Shown here: positions 41,582 to 49,559 of the stretch, piece by piece
Position numbering within the stretch: position 1 is the first letter of the stretch
Layout: each line of letters starts with the position of its first letter
Assembly (NCBI GenBank): GCA_012798135.1
Contig: JAAZNU010000023.1
Span: 6,724-70,723, forward strand
Length of the DNA stretch: 64,000 nt
Reading direction: 5' to 3'
DNA from: Veillonellaceae bacterium
GTDB lineage: Bacteria > Bacillota_C > Negativicutes > UBA1444
Position numbers and translations under genes: made by a program
The notes under the pieces: model-generated
Seen by the model: only the letters and a program-made list of their open reading frames with translations
Databases searched by the model: none
Told to the model about the DNA's origin: nothing

Positions 41582-43498
41582 CTACGGTTTTCCTGCCGGC
41601 AAGATCTCGATGCTTACTTCCGTGTCGCCTTCGATGATGTAATCGGTCGTCAAAAAGCCTTTTTTCTTCTGGTCGATTTTACGGGGGGCCAGCAACGGCC
41701 CTGCCGGTTTCGGTTTAGCTGGTTTCTCCGGCTTGGTCGGTTCCCTGTCAACGGCGGCTTTTTCCGACTCGCCCAGCTTCAGTTTGGGCTTCTTATCGGT
41801 CCCGTCTTCCAACGTCTCGGCGGCGCCCGGCAATTCGACCACGATGTCGTTATTGCGGTCGCGGCTGGAAAGCTCCTTGATCATTTCCTCAAAGGATTTC
41901 GGCGGTTTCCGGGAAGGTTTCGGCACTTCACCGCCGTCCGCGGCCACTTTTTTCAGCAGGGCCGCCAGCGAAAAGAAACCGCCGCCCCGGACGCTCAAGC
42001 TCAATGCGCCGGCATTCTGTTCTTTCGGCACGGTGAAGCTGACAGTCCGGGTGATAGGCTCGGCTCTGTAAGGTTTAAGCTTCACCTCGATGTCGATTGT
42101 ATCGCCCGGCCGGACGGAGGTCTGCAGGGGACGAGCCGACAGGATGCGCGCCGTCCGCCGGTCCGGACTGACATCGACATCGGCCCGGATGTCCATGATC
42201 GTCACCGGATTGTGCGGATTCGAGGCCAAAAATGCAATTAGCTCATAAAATTCCGTGAGAGATGCTTCCGCGATGTTTTCGGGACTGTAGAACATATTTT
42301 CCCGTTTGTAAGTCTCACCCGGCATCCCCCGGGCAGCTACTTCGAAAGTAATCCGGGCGGTACCCGAACCGGTACGGTCAATCGCCTTGTCGATGGCGTT
42401 GAGCAGGGACGCTGTCGCCAGAATCGGCAAAATTTCCTCGTCCTGAACGATTTGCACCGCCAGTTCGCGGCCGCCGGAATCCGCAGCCCGGATATTCATC
42501 CGCAACGGCACGATGCCGGGGAACCGGTTCATCTCGCCGGCCACGCCGGCTCCGCGGTCCTGGGTTATCGTACCGACGACTTCCCCGGTAGTACCCAGCT
42601 TGAAGGAGCTTTCCAGCCCGCGGATGGTCGTAAAAATGTAGGCATTGGTCATCAAAAAGTCGGCCGATCCCCGTTTCAGGAATGGGTGGCCAAACGCCAG
42701 AATCCGGTTGTCATCCACATAGGTCACGGTTCCCAGCGCGCCCAGGCTGACATCGCCGCGTACGAGCTGCACGCCGACCGCACTGCCGGGTTCCAGATCG
42801 CCATAGGCGATATCCGACGGCGGGTCGCCCACAGTTACCGGCGACAGTTGCAACGGTTTCAGATGAGTCTGCAGATAGGCCAGCGCATTCGAGCCAAACC
42901 CCGCCGCCATCAACGGTGTCGCCAGAAGTTGCCGGCTTTTGCCGGCCGGTTGGTCAACAGCCGGCGGTTTGCTCTGGTTCTTGTTTTTTTCTGGCGGCGT
43001 CGCCGACTTATCGTCCGACTGATCGCCGGGTCGATCCGCCGGCGCGGCGATCGGCGATGACGGCGATTTATATTCAAAAATCTTCAACATGTCCTGGATC
43101 GGCGTCACCATGGCAGTCCGCTGATCGGTCAGACTCCAGCCGTAACCGATCGCGCCGATCAACTGCCCGTCAATAAACACGGGGCTGCCGCTCATGCCCT
43201 GGGCCACGCCGCCGGCGCGGTCAATCACGTCGCCATAGGTGCGCACCAGGATCAAATCGCCGACGGCCCCTTTGTTCTTCATAATTCCCAAAACTTCCAC
43301 ACCGAATTCCTCAATCCGGGTACCGGCAATCACCGTGCGGGCGATTCCCTGCGCCCCGACCCGGACTTCGGACAGCGGCATCAATGGAACAGCGGCGGCC
43401 GCTCCGGACGGAGCGGCCAACAGCAACACGCAACAAAGCAATACCCATGCGCCGAAGCGCCGTCTGAAACTCTTCAATCCGTTCAGTCCTCTCGTCAT
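41582..43498 (-). CDS. S55 (SpoIVB-like) peptidase-domain exported protein
   Basis: 638 aa with a signal peptide (1-35). Residues about 40-140 hold the serine module (GVAQGMSGSPVFIDG, nucleophile Ser in GMSGSP at 101-106). A Pro/Lys/Asp-rich linker follows (about 145-190). Residues about 245-370 hold LGTVTYVDDNRILAFGHPF, with H271 as candidate catalytic His. Then come strand-rich domains and a charged KPKPAGP tail. In sporulation SpoIVB the His precedes the Ser and a PDZ domain is present; here the order is reversed and no PDZ is seen, so this is a different S55 branch, not the spore protease. The ATG overlaps the stop of the lipoyl-like gene by 4 nt. Its substrate is unknown. Confidence 0.82.
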   Translation of the reverse strand: MTRGLNGLKSFRRRFGAWVLLCCVLLLAAPSGAAAAVPLMPLSEVRVGAQGIARTVIAGTRIEEFGVEVLGIMKNKGAVGDLILVRTYGDVIDRAGGVAQGMSGSPVFIDGQLIGAIGYGWSLTDQRTAMVTPIQDMLKIFEYKSPSSPIAAPADRPGDQSDDKSATPPEKNKNQSKPPAVDQPAGKSRQLLATPLMAAGFGSNALAYLQTHLKPLQLSPVTVGDPPSDIAYGDLEPGSAVGVQLVRGDVSLGALGTVTYVDDNRILAFGHPFLKRGSADFLMTNAYIFTTIRGLESSFKLGTTGEVVGTITQDRGAGVAGEMNRFPGIVPLRMNIRAADSGGRELAVQIVQDEEILPILATASLLNAIDKAIDRTGSGTARITFEVAARGMPGETYKRENMFYSPENIAEASLTEFYELIAFLASNPHNPVTIMDIRADVDVSPDRRTARILSARPLQTSVRPGDTIDIEVKLKPYRAEPITRTVSFTVPKEQNAGALSLSVRGGGFFSLAALLKKVAADGGEVPKPSRKPPKSFEEMIKELSSRDRNNDIVVELPGAAETLEDGTDKKPKLKLGESEKAAVDREPTKPEKPAKPKPAGPLLAPRKIDQKKKGFLTTDYIIEGDTEVSIEILPAGKP

Positions 43499-43806
43499 TT
43501 AGCGGCCGGCTCGATCCGGGCAACGACCTGGCCCACTTTAATCAGGTCACCCGGTTTCACCAGCACTTCGTGCACGACGCCGTCGCGGGTGGCGCGGGCC
43601 GCCACAGCCGCTCCGGTGATGCTTTCGACGCGAACCAGGATGGTTCCTTCTTTCACCGCCGTCCCGACGGCCACCAAGTTTTGCGCCACCACCCGGCCGG
43701 CCAGTACACTCTGCTGGTCGATCAGGTTCACGGCCGACGCCACCCACACGGACAGCGCCAATATACAGGCAACGCTCAGGAGTATTATCGTTTTTTTATG
43801 CAACAT
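43495..43806 (-). CDS. Small anchored lipoyl/biotinyl-fold protein without acceptor lysine
   Basis: 103 aa. One N-terminal signal-anchor (about 5-26), then one complete lipoyl-like fold (about 35-103): AVGTAVKEGTILVRVES, a hairpin ITGAAVAAR, then DGVVHEVLVKPGDLIKVGQ. The hairpin has no MKM or lysine, so it cannot carry biotin or lipoate in the usual way. Such unmodified domains occur in HlyD-type adaptor proteins and in some peptidase-linked proteins. It is coupled to the S55 gene (ATGA overlap) and follows the glycosidase gene by 39 nt. AGGAGGAG precedes the ATG. It may be an interaction module of the S55 protein (inferred). Confidence 0.75.
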   Translation of the reverse strand: MLHKKTIILLSVACILALSVWVASAVNLIDQQSVLAGRVVAQNLVAVGTAVKEGTILVRVESITGAAVAARATRDGVVHEVLVKPGDLIKVGQVVARIEPAAK

Positions 43807-43845
43807 AAGAACTCCTCCTTATTCAGGCTACAGATAAAGACTTGC

Positions 43846-45330
43846 TTATTTTGCCTTGGTCCGGATGACGGCGATGCCGGCGCCCAGTCGGCGTTCGCGC
43901 CCGTCCGAAGGTTGATTGACTATCTGGCCACCGATCAGCATCTCACTGGAACCGCCGCCATCAAGGTTCAGAGCGTCGACGGCGCCCTGTTCCAGCATGA
44001 ACTGCGCCAATTCCAGCAGGGTAAACCCGACGCTCGAACGATTCCGGCCATCGACCACCACCAGCAAAGCCCGGTTGTCCTTCGTAATTCCCAACGCCGT
44101 CCGGGGAGCCCGCCCGCCGGCCACATCGCTGCCGAATTCCTCACCCAGGGTGGTGACATAGATTTGAGCGTTTTTGACCAAGCAAGGCCCGCCGCCTACG
44201 GCATCGACCACCTTGTCCCACACCGGCCCCACCGTTTGGACGATATTCAGCCGGTCGCCGATTTTGAGATGGGACATCAACCAAGCCGGCCGGCCGGTGA
44301 CGGACACTACCACGGTCCCGTCCGGAATGACCGTATTGCTGTCCCGGATGTCAACGATGCGCCCGTTGCGGACGACATATTCGGCGCCGCCGGCGCCAGT
44401 CAAAGTCCAGAACGCGTAATAGGGATTATAAACAATCAGTTCCGAGTCGCCGCGGGTCCGGTTAACCCCGTCAATCGGGATCTTGCTCTTGTCCGGCAGT
44501 TCAACGTAGCCCGAATACGACGGCGCATCAAACACGAATTTGCCGTCCGGCAGGATGCCAAAGGAGGTTCGGGGAATATCCGGCGCGCTCACCAGATTGC
44601 GATCGATTTTCATCAAACCGAGGATTTCGCCGCTACGCATGAAGTAGGGACCATTGATCATCGCCACATTGTCCAGCCGCGCCGCCATTTCCGACAAGGT
44701 TTCAATACCGGCGACGGAATCGTTGGACAGCACTGGTTTCAGCGAATAGCCGACCTTCAGGTCGACGTCCAGGACATGCGCCCGAACCGGACCGGCATAG
44801 CGCCCCTTGATATATTCCGTATAGATGACACCCGGCGCGATAGGGGATTGATTCTTGCTGTCGTAGTTTTTCAGCAGATCGATGACCAACCGCGTCGGCG
44901 ACTGCATGACGCTGACCTTGGGCAGAATCGGCAATTTGAGCGCAATCACCGCCTTGAACCGGCCGCCGCCCAAATCAACAAACCGCAGGTTTTCCACAAA
45001 CGGATCATTGAAAGCTACTTGGTTGGCCCCGCTACGGTTGACGGTGTCCGGCAGCTCGACCTCCAACTGTTGCGGCAAATCCACCGCGCTGATCGTGTAG
45101 GCGGGGATCGCCGTCATATCCAGCACAATTCGGAACACATCATCGGACGAATGGAACCGGACGCTCTGTACCACCGCCGTCGTGGGCGGAGTCTGCGACG
45201 GCAACGCGGCGGGCGGGGCCGGTTTCAGCGAAGGAGCGGGAGCCGCCCAACCGGTCTGGAACAATAGCAGCACCGCCAATGCCAGCACCGCCATGATCCA
45301 ACCATATCGTTTGTTCGTCCAACCCATCAT
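43846..45330 (-). CDS. AMIN-domain phosphodiester glycosidase (NAGPA family)
   Basis: 494 aa. Signal peptide about 1-30, a Pro-rich linker, an AMIN domain (about 55-150; VQSVRFHSSDDVFRIVLDMT, FKAVIALKLPILPKVSV) that in other proteins binds peptidoglycan, then a phosphodiester glycosidase domain (about 190-490; MINGPYFMRSGEILGLM, NRTRGDSELIVYNPYY, RAPRTALGITKDNRALLVVV, LNLDGGGSSEML, GRERRLGAGIAVI). Family members cleave sugar-1-phosphate diesters. A role in trimming a phospho-glycan on the cell wall or LPS is inferred. The start is the ATG at 45330 behind AAGGTGA; a second ATG follows at once and a GTG at 45336 lies in the site. Confidence 0.88.
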   Translation of the reverse strand: MMGWTNKRYGWIMAVLALAVLLLFQTGWAAPAPSLKPAPPAALPSQTPPTTAVVQSVRFHSSDDVFRIVLDMTAIPAYTISAVDLPQQLEVELPDTVNRSGANQVAFNDPFVENLRFVDLGGGRFKAVIALKLPILPKVSVMQSPTRLVIDLLKNYDSKNQSPIAPGVIYTEYIKGRYAGPVRAHVLDVDLKVGYSLKPVLSNDSVAGIETLSEMAARLDNVAMINGPYFMRSGEILGLMKIDRNLVSAPDIPRTSFGILPDGKFVFDAPSYSGYVELPDKSKIPIDGVNRTRGDSELIVYNPYYAFWTLTGAGGAEYVVRNGRIVDIRDSNTVIPDGTVVVSVTGRPAWLMSHLKIGDRLNIVQTVGPVWDKVVDAVGGGPCLVKNAQIYVTTLGEEFGSDVAGGRAPRTALGITKDNRALLVVVDGRNRSSVGFTLLELAQFMLEQGAVDALNLDGGGSSEMLIGGQIVNQPSDGRERRLGAGIAVIRTKAK

Positions 45331-45375
45331 GATCACCTTGCGTTTCCCGTTTCCATTTCATGAGTTCTTGTGATT

Positions 45376-45381
45376 ATTATA
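45376..45381 (-). promoter_or_regulatory. -10 element for the glycosidase-lipoyl-S55 unit
   Basis: A perfect TATAAT on the minus strand, 46 nt upstream of the ATG, in an AT-rich patch after the flg terminator. No good -35 is seen 16-18 nt upstream. Confidence 0.4.
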
Positions 45382-45407
45382 TAACAAATGGCCCGCAAAT
45401 GCGAAAT

Positions 45408-45424
45408 GGCCGGCAATGCCGGCC
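45408..45424 (-). terminator. Hairpin after the flagellar operon
   Basis: The symmetric GGCCGGCA-N-TGCCGGCC stem (8 bp, reduced to about 6-7 by the tight loop) lies 24 nt after the flgJ stop, followed on the minus strand by ATTTCGC. The T-run is weak, so termination may be partial. Confidence 0.5.
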
Positions 45425-45447
45425 AAATGAGTCCATCGGAAATGTTG

Positions 45448-45807
45448 TCATTTTGAAGAAGTTGACAATGACGGCGTCGTCGCCGCCCGGCTCTGGCGGG
45501 TCAAATTCCGGTACATCATGTCGGCCAGGCCGACGCCGCCGGCCGACGCCATATTGCGGGTCATTTCCATGTCGAACATGGATTGCATGGTATCCTGTTG
45601 CAAGGTGCTGCCGCCCAAATCCGCTTTGGGAATGGTGGACCGCATGCTCTTGAGCAGCATGTTCAAAAACACGCCCTCCATCTCCTGGCAGGCTTTGCGA
45701 AGCTTGACGTCGTCCTCGGCGGCCTTGCCATTGGTTTTGAGCGCCCCGGCCAGCCGGGAATCCCACGCCGGCATGTTCAGTGCCGGGGTAACTGTCGTCG
45801 CGTTCAT
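45448..45807 (-). CDS. flgJ: FlgJ-like rod-binding protein
   Basis: 119 aa, matching only the N-terminal rod-binding domain of FlgJ: LRKACQEMEGVFLNMLLKSM, QQDTMQSMFDMEMTRNMAS and GVGLADMMYRNL. The muramidase domain found in gamma-proteobacterial FlgJ is absent, as in many other bacteria. It helps the rod assemble through the periplasm. The ATG overlaps the flgI stop by one base (TGATG). Confidence 0.93.
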   Translation of the reverse strand: MNATTVTPALNMPAWDSRLAGALKTNGKAAEDDVKLRKACQEMEGVFLNMLLKSMRSTIPKADLGGSTLQQDTMQSMFDMEMTRNMASAGGVGLADMMYRNLTRQSRAATTPSLSTSSK

Positions 45808-46937
45808 CAGATCAGCTCCATTTCCGCATGCAGAGCGCCAGCGGCTTTCATGGCCTGCAGGATGGTAATGATGTCCCGGGGCGTCGCCCCCACCGAATTC
45901 AGCGCCGCCACCACGTCGCCGACGCTGGCCGTGGAAGGCAGCACCAACAGATTTCCGTTGCCCTCCTGCGCATTCACGGACTGCCGGGGAGTCGTCACCG
46001 TCCGTCCTTGCGAGAACGGCAATGGCTGTGACACTTCGCGGGTCTTGGTGATTTTTACCGTCAGGCCACCCTGCGCCACCGCCACCTCGTCGATGGAAAC
46101 GTTAGAACCCATGACAATCGTGCCTGTCCGCTCGTTGATGACGACCCGGGCCACTTCGTCAGGCCGGATCCGCAGTTCTTCGATCGCCGCCACGAACCCT
46201 ACCACGTCCTGTCCAAACATACCCGGCACCGACACTGTTACGGTTCCGGGGTCGCGAGCGGTGGCGATCGTCCCGAAACGCTGGGTGATCGCTTCGGCGA
46301 TTCGGGTGGCCGTCGTAAAGTCCGGCCGGTTCAGCGCCAAGTTGAACTGACCGTTGGCGCCGATCTGGAACGGCACGTCGCGTTCCACGATCGCGCCGTT
46401 GGTGATCAGGCCGACCGTGGGAAAATTCTTCTGGACGTTGGCGCCGGTGCCGCCGGCAGCAAAGCCGCCGGTCGTGACCGGGCCCTGGGCCACGGCGTAT
46501 ACATTGCCGTTCGCCGCCCGCAAGGGGGTCTGGATCAACGTGCCGCCGGCGAGGCTTTTGGCGTCGCCCATCGACGACACCGTCACGTCGATGTTGTCGC
46601 CGGATTTCACGAATGCCGGCAATTTGGCGGAAATCATGACCGCCGCCACGTTTTTCGACTGCAGTTTGGTCTGGTCGACCAGCACGCCGAACGATCGCAG
46701 CATATTTACCACCGACTGGATGGTATTGACGCTCTTATTGGAGTCGCCCGTGCCAGCCAATCCGAACACCAAGCCGTAACCGACCAGTTGGTTGGCACGG
46801 ACGCCCTGCACTTTGGCCACATCCTTGATGCGGGTGTTGCCCGGCGATTGGATGACGGTGGCCGCCGATACCAGACCACTCCCAGCCAGCACGGCCAGAA
46901 CGATCATCCAAGTCAGCACCGCTCGCATTTTACGCAT
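45807..46937 (-). CDS. flgI: Flagellar P-ring protein
   Basis: 376 aa with a signal peptide (about 1-25). RIKDVAKVQGVRANQLVGYG, VFGLAGTGDSNKSV, AAVMISAKLPAFVKSGDNID and VSSMGDAKSLAGGTLIQTPL are the FlgI core. It forms the bushing in the peptidoglycan layer around the rod, a structure normally limited to diderms. GAGGTGGGA precedes the ATG. The repeated RNA-like element (46956-47017) lies only about 10 nt upstream of this site, so it could affect flgI translation. Confidence 0.96.
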   Translation of the reverse strand: MRKMRAVLTWMIVLAVLAGSGLVSAATVIQSPGNTRIKDVAKVQGVRANQLVGYGLVFGLAGTGDSNKSVNTIQSVVNMLRSFGVLVDQTKLQSKNVAAVMISAKLPAFVKSGDNIDVTVSSMGDAKSLAGGTLIQTPLRAANGNVYAVAQGPVTTGGFAAGGTGANVQKNFPTVGLITNGAIVERDVPFQIGANGQFNLALNRPDFTTATRIAEAITQRFGTIATARDPGTVTVSVPGMFGQDVVGFVAAIEELRIRPDEVARVVINERTGTIVMGSNVSIDEVAVAQGGLTVKITKTREVSQPLPFSQGRTVTTPRQSVNAQEGNGNLLVLPSTASVGDVVAALNSVGATPRDIITILQAMKAAGALHAEMELI

Positions 46938-46955
46938 ATTCCCACCTCATCTATC

Positions 46956-47017
46956 TTTCGCACAGCCTGTAAGACCCGTCCGCATGGACCGGGGAAAAAG
47001 GCTGTAGCTCTAAGTAA
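46956..47017 (-). repeat. Copy 1 of a repeated stem element, in the flgH-flgI spacer
   Basis: Minus strand: TTACTTAGAGCTACAGCC, then a variable GC-rich middle, then TACAGGCTGTGCGAAAGA. The arms ACAGCC and GGCTGT pair. The same arms with a different middle occur at 50827-50891. A GGGG/CCCC hairpin (about 47026-47040) precedes it. The copy is directly in front of the flgI ribosome-binding site. Confidence 0.65.
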
Positions 47018-47062
47018 CATTGCCCGGGGAGTCCCCCGTTCACTGCCGCTGTCATCCGGCGG

Positions 47063-47677
47063 TCAGAAGAGCCAGTTCCAAATCTGGGTCAGGATGCCTT
47101 GCCGCTGTTTGCTGGCCAGCGGCCCGTTGCCGGCAACATTCAGTTTGGCATCGGCGATGCTGCTGGAATAAACGGTGTTGTCGGCCTGAATGTCGCTGGG
47201 TCGAACCTGTCCGGACAGGGTAATGGTCTGGCTTTCGCCGTTTTGTTTGATGTTCTGCGTGCCGGAAATCACCAAATTGCCGTTGGGCTTGACCTCGATG
47301 ACTTTCACGGTGATCCGGGCGGTCACTTTGTTAGTATTGTTGATGCTGCCCTTTGAGGAAAAGTTGTCTTTCTGTGATGTGGACATCTCGGGCACGAACC
47401 CGAGCAAGCCGGTTCCCTTGTCCGTCGATCCCGAAGCCGACTTGGTATTGCTGGATGCGCCGCTACGGGCGACGGTGGAGCTTTCGCTCACGATTACCGT
47501 AAGAATGTCGCCGACCGCCCGGGCCCGTTGGTCGCCGAAGATCACGGCGGTCGGCGCGTTATCGGACCAGAGCGAGGTCGCACTGGCCTGGCTCAGCGGC
47601 AGCAAAGTGAATATAACGGCCAATAGCAACCGGTAACCCCAGAAACCCCGTGACACTGAGTAACGAGTCTGGTTCAT
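47063..47677 (-). CDS. flgH: Flagellar L-ring protein
   Basis: 204 aa. Signal peptide about 1-33 (SQASA), mature start TSLWSD. GDQRARAVGDILTVIVSES, TARITVKVIEVKPNGNLVIS, VRPSDIQADNTVYSSSIADA and QRQGILTQIWNWLF are diagnostic FlgH motifs. It builds the ring in the outer membrane. Proteobacterial FlgH is a lipoprotein; this protein has no cysteine at all, so it cannot be lipidated. The ATG at 47677 (9 nt after GGGAGG) is preferred over a GTG that overlaps the flgA stop. Confidence 0.95.
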   Translation of the reverse strand: MNQTRYSVSRGFWGYRLLLAVIFTLLPLSQASATSLWSDNAPTAVIFGDQRARAVGDILTVIVSESSTVARSGASSNTKSASGSTDKGTGLLGFVPEMSTSQKDNFSSKGSINNTNKVTARITVKVIEVKPNGNLVISGTQNIKQNGESQTITLSGQVRPSDIQADNTVYSSSIADAKLNVAGNGPLASKQRQGILTQIWNWLF

Positions 47678-47682
47678 ATCTT

Positions 47683-48651
47683 TCACCCTCCCGTCTGGTT
47701 GAGCACCAGCACTGATTTATCATTCTGGACCCGGCCGGTCAGAAACTTCTTGGTAACCAGATTCTGTACCCGGACCAGATCGCCTGCTGCACCCTGCGCA
47801 TAGCTGACACCGTTCGCAAACACTTCAATCTCGCCGACCCGGGCGACGATTTTGACACTCTCGCCGCGTTTGACCAGAATCGGCCGGGTCAGATTCCGTT
47901 CGCCAATCACGCTGCCGGGCGGCAACGCATAGCGCATCTGCAATCCGATCGCCTTGTCCAGCTCCGTCAGGTAACCGGGCGCCAGCTTCCCTGCGTCCAG
48001 CCGTTCCAGTCGCACCGACTGTTCCGTCAGGATGTCGCCGGCATTCAGGTTCGTCGTTGCCACCACCACATCCAGCAACCGCCGGACTTCGAACTGGACC
48101 GGCACTTTCACGAAACTGCGGCCATCGGTCCTTATCGCCACCTGCACCGTGGTCTGACCGGCGTAGCGAATGGGCCCATACAGTTCCGGCGCCAGTTCCA
48201 ACCGGCCCAGCGGCGCCGGCAGATCTGCCGGCAAGTCCAGCAGACTCACCGTGGAACCCGTCGCAGTCTGAACCAGAAAAGACCGGGCCGCTTCAGCCAG
48301 GTGGTGGCCACTGACCGTCTGTGACCGGGTACTGATCGAAAACTGCGGCGGCACGCTCCAGGTAATCGCGGTAAAGTCGACACGGTTGGCCGCCAGCTTC
48401 GGTTCGAGGGTTGCCGGGGTGAGATATTCGGTCGTGCCTGGCTTCGGGGCATCGCCGAGAGGCAATTCCCGAAAAAGTTTGACCCGCTCGACGGAATCGC
48501 CGCTGACGACAGCAATGTCGCCAAGGGTCAGCCAGGGACCGTTCACCGCGGACTCCGGCCGGACGGCAATGCTCAGGTTGGCGGCAAAAACAACCGAAGT
48601 GACCAGACAGAGCATGGTCGTTAACAGGAAGACCGCCCTGATCCGTTTCAT
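47683..48651 (-). CDS. flgA: Flagellar P-ring assembly chaperone FlgA
   Basis: 322 aa. Signal peptide about 1-24, an N-terminal SAF-like region, then the C-terminal FlgA domain (LDVVVATTNLNAGDILTEQS, IGLQMRYALPPGSVIGERNL, VKRGESVKIVARVGEIEV, QNLVTKKFLTGRV). It helps FlgI assemble in the periplasm. It is longer than E. coli FlgA (219) because of an extra N-terminal domain. The ATG at 48651 follows AGGTGG by 5 nt; an in-frame GTG at 48660 lies within that site. Confidence 0.93.
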   Translation of the reverse strand: MKRIRAVFLLTTMLCLVTSVVFAANLSIAVRPESAVNGPWLTLGDIAVVSGDSVERVKLFRELPLGDAPKPGTTEYLTPATLEPKLAANRVDFTAITWSVPPQFSISTRSQTVSGHHLAEAARSFLVQTATGSTVSLLDLPADLPAPLGRLELAPELYGPIRYAGQTTVQVAIRTDGRSFVKVPVQFEVRRLLDVVVATTNLNAGDILTEQSVRLERLDAGKLAPGYLTELDKAIGLQMRYALPPGSVIGERNLTRPILVKRGESVKIVARVGEIEVFANGVSYAQGAAGDLVRVQNLVTKKFLTGRVQNDKSVLVLNQTGG

Positions 48652-48660
48652 CGCCGCCAC

Positions 48661-49449
48661 CTACCGTTTCATCGTGTTCGCTGTCGACAGCATTTCGTCC
48701 GAGGTCGTGACGGCTTTGGAGTTCAGCTCGTAGGCGCGTTGGGCGACGATCATGTTGACCATCTCCTCGACAACCTGCACGTTCGACATTTCCACGTATT
48801 TTTGGCTCAAAGTTCCGGCGCCGTCAGTGCCGGGATTGCCGACTGTCGGCGTGCCGGAGGCTACCGTTTCCTTGAACAGGTTGCTGCCGATGCTGTCGAG
48901 GCCGGCCGGGTTGACGAAGCGGGCGATCTCGATCTGACCCAGGTTCTGGGGATCGGTCTGATTCGGGATCTTGGCAGTAACTACGCCCTCGGCGGAAATC
49001 GTCACTTCCGTGGCGTTGGTAGGGATGGTGATCTGCGGTTCCAGAAAATAGCCTTCCGAATTCACGATCCGCCCCTGCGAATCTTTTTTGAAGGAACCAT
49101 CCCGGGTATAGCCGAGGGTTCCGTCCGGCATAGTGATTTGAAAGAAACCATCCCCCTGAATGGCGACATCCAGACTATTGCCGGTCGACTGGAGACTGCC
49201 CTGGGTAAACAGATGCTGAGTGGCTACCTGCCGGGAACCGTGTCCCATCTGCACGCCGGTCGGCAGCATGTTGTCGTTGCCGGTCGTTGCCCCGGCCTGC
49301 CTTATCGTTTGATAAATCAAGTCCTGAAATTCTGTCCGCATTTTCTTGAAGCCGGTGGTACTGACGTTCGCCAGGTTGTTGGCGATGACGTCGATATTCG
49401 CCTGTTGCGCCACCATGCCGGTACCAGCTGTCCACAGTGATCTCATCAT
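48661..49449 (-). CDS. flgG: Flagellar distal rod protein FlgG
   Basis: 262 aa with rod/hook-family ends. N-terminal MMRSLWTAGTGMVAQQANID and ANNLANVSTTGFKK; middle GNSLDVAIQGDGFFQITMPD; C-terminal YVEMSNVQVVEEMVNMIVAQ and AYELNSKAVTTSDEML. Length matches FlgG (260). In Bacillus its homologue is FlhP, also next to mbl. AGGAGG lies 12 nt before the ATG. Confidence 0.95.
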   Translation of the reverse strand: MMRSLWTAGTGMVAQQANIDVIANNLANVSTTGFKKMRTEFQDLIYQTIRQAGATTGNDNMLPTGVQMGHGSRQVATQHLFTQGSLQSTGNSLDVAIQGDGFFQITMPDGTLGYTRDGSFKKDSQGRIVNSEGYFLEPQITIPTNATEVTISAEGVVTAKIPNQTDPQNLGQIEIARFVNPAGLDSIGSNLFKETVASGTPTVGNPGTDGAGTLSQKYVEMSNVQVVEEMVNMIVAQRAYELNSKAVTTSDEMLSTANTMKR

Positions 49450-49507
49450 AACGCAAAAAAACCTCCTCAGATGCCAAAATCAGCCGTATCGATCATTCAA
49501 CGGCTGC

Positions 49508-49533
49508 GGGGCCTCCTTTGAAGGTCCGGCCCC
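49508..49533 (-). other. Hairpin in the flgF-flgG spacer
   Basis: The 110-nt spacer contains a GGGGCC / GGCCCC stem with GGA motifs in its loop (GGACC, AAGGAGG on the minus strand), then a second AGCCGT / ATACGGCT-type hairpin just before the flgG ribosome-binding site. The GGA-in-loop pattern is what CsrA binds; no terminator T-run is present. Confidence 0.4.
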
Positions 49534-49559
49534 TTATCCAGTTTTCGGCTCCCTGTCCG

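Noticed and set aside
41582..43498. Sporulation protease SpoIVB
   Set aside because: The GMSGSP motif is shared, but there is no PDZ domain, the His/Ser order is reversed and the length (638 aa) is too great; it was called only as an S55-domain protein.
46956..47017. Cyclic-di-GMP (GEMM) riboswitch upstream of flgI
   Set aside because: The conserved GEMM-I segments (for example the GGCAAACC and GACGCAAAGCC-like parts) are absent; only a stem with AGCT/G internal loop is seen.
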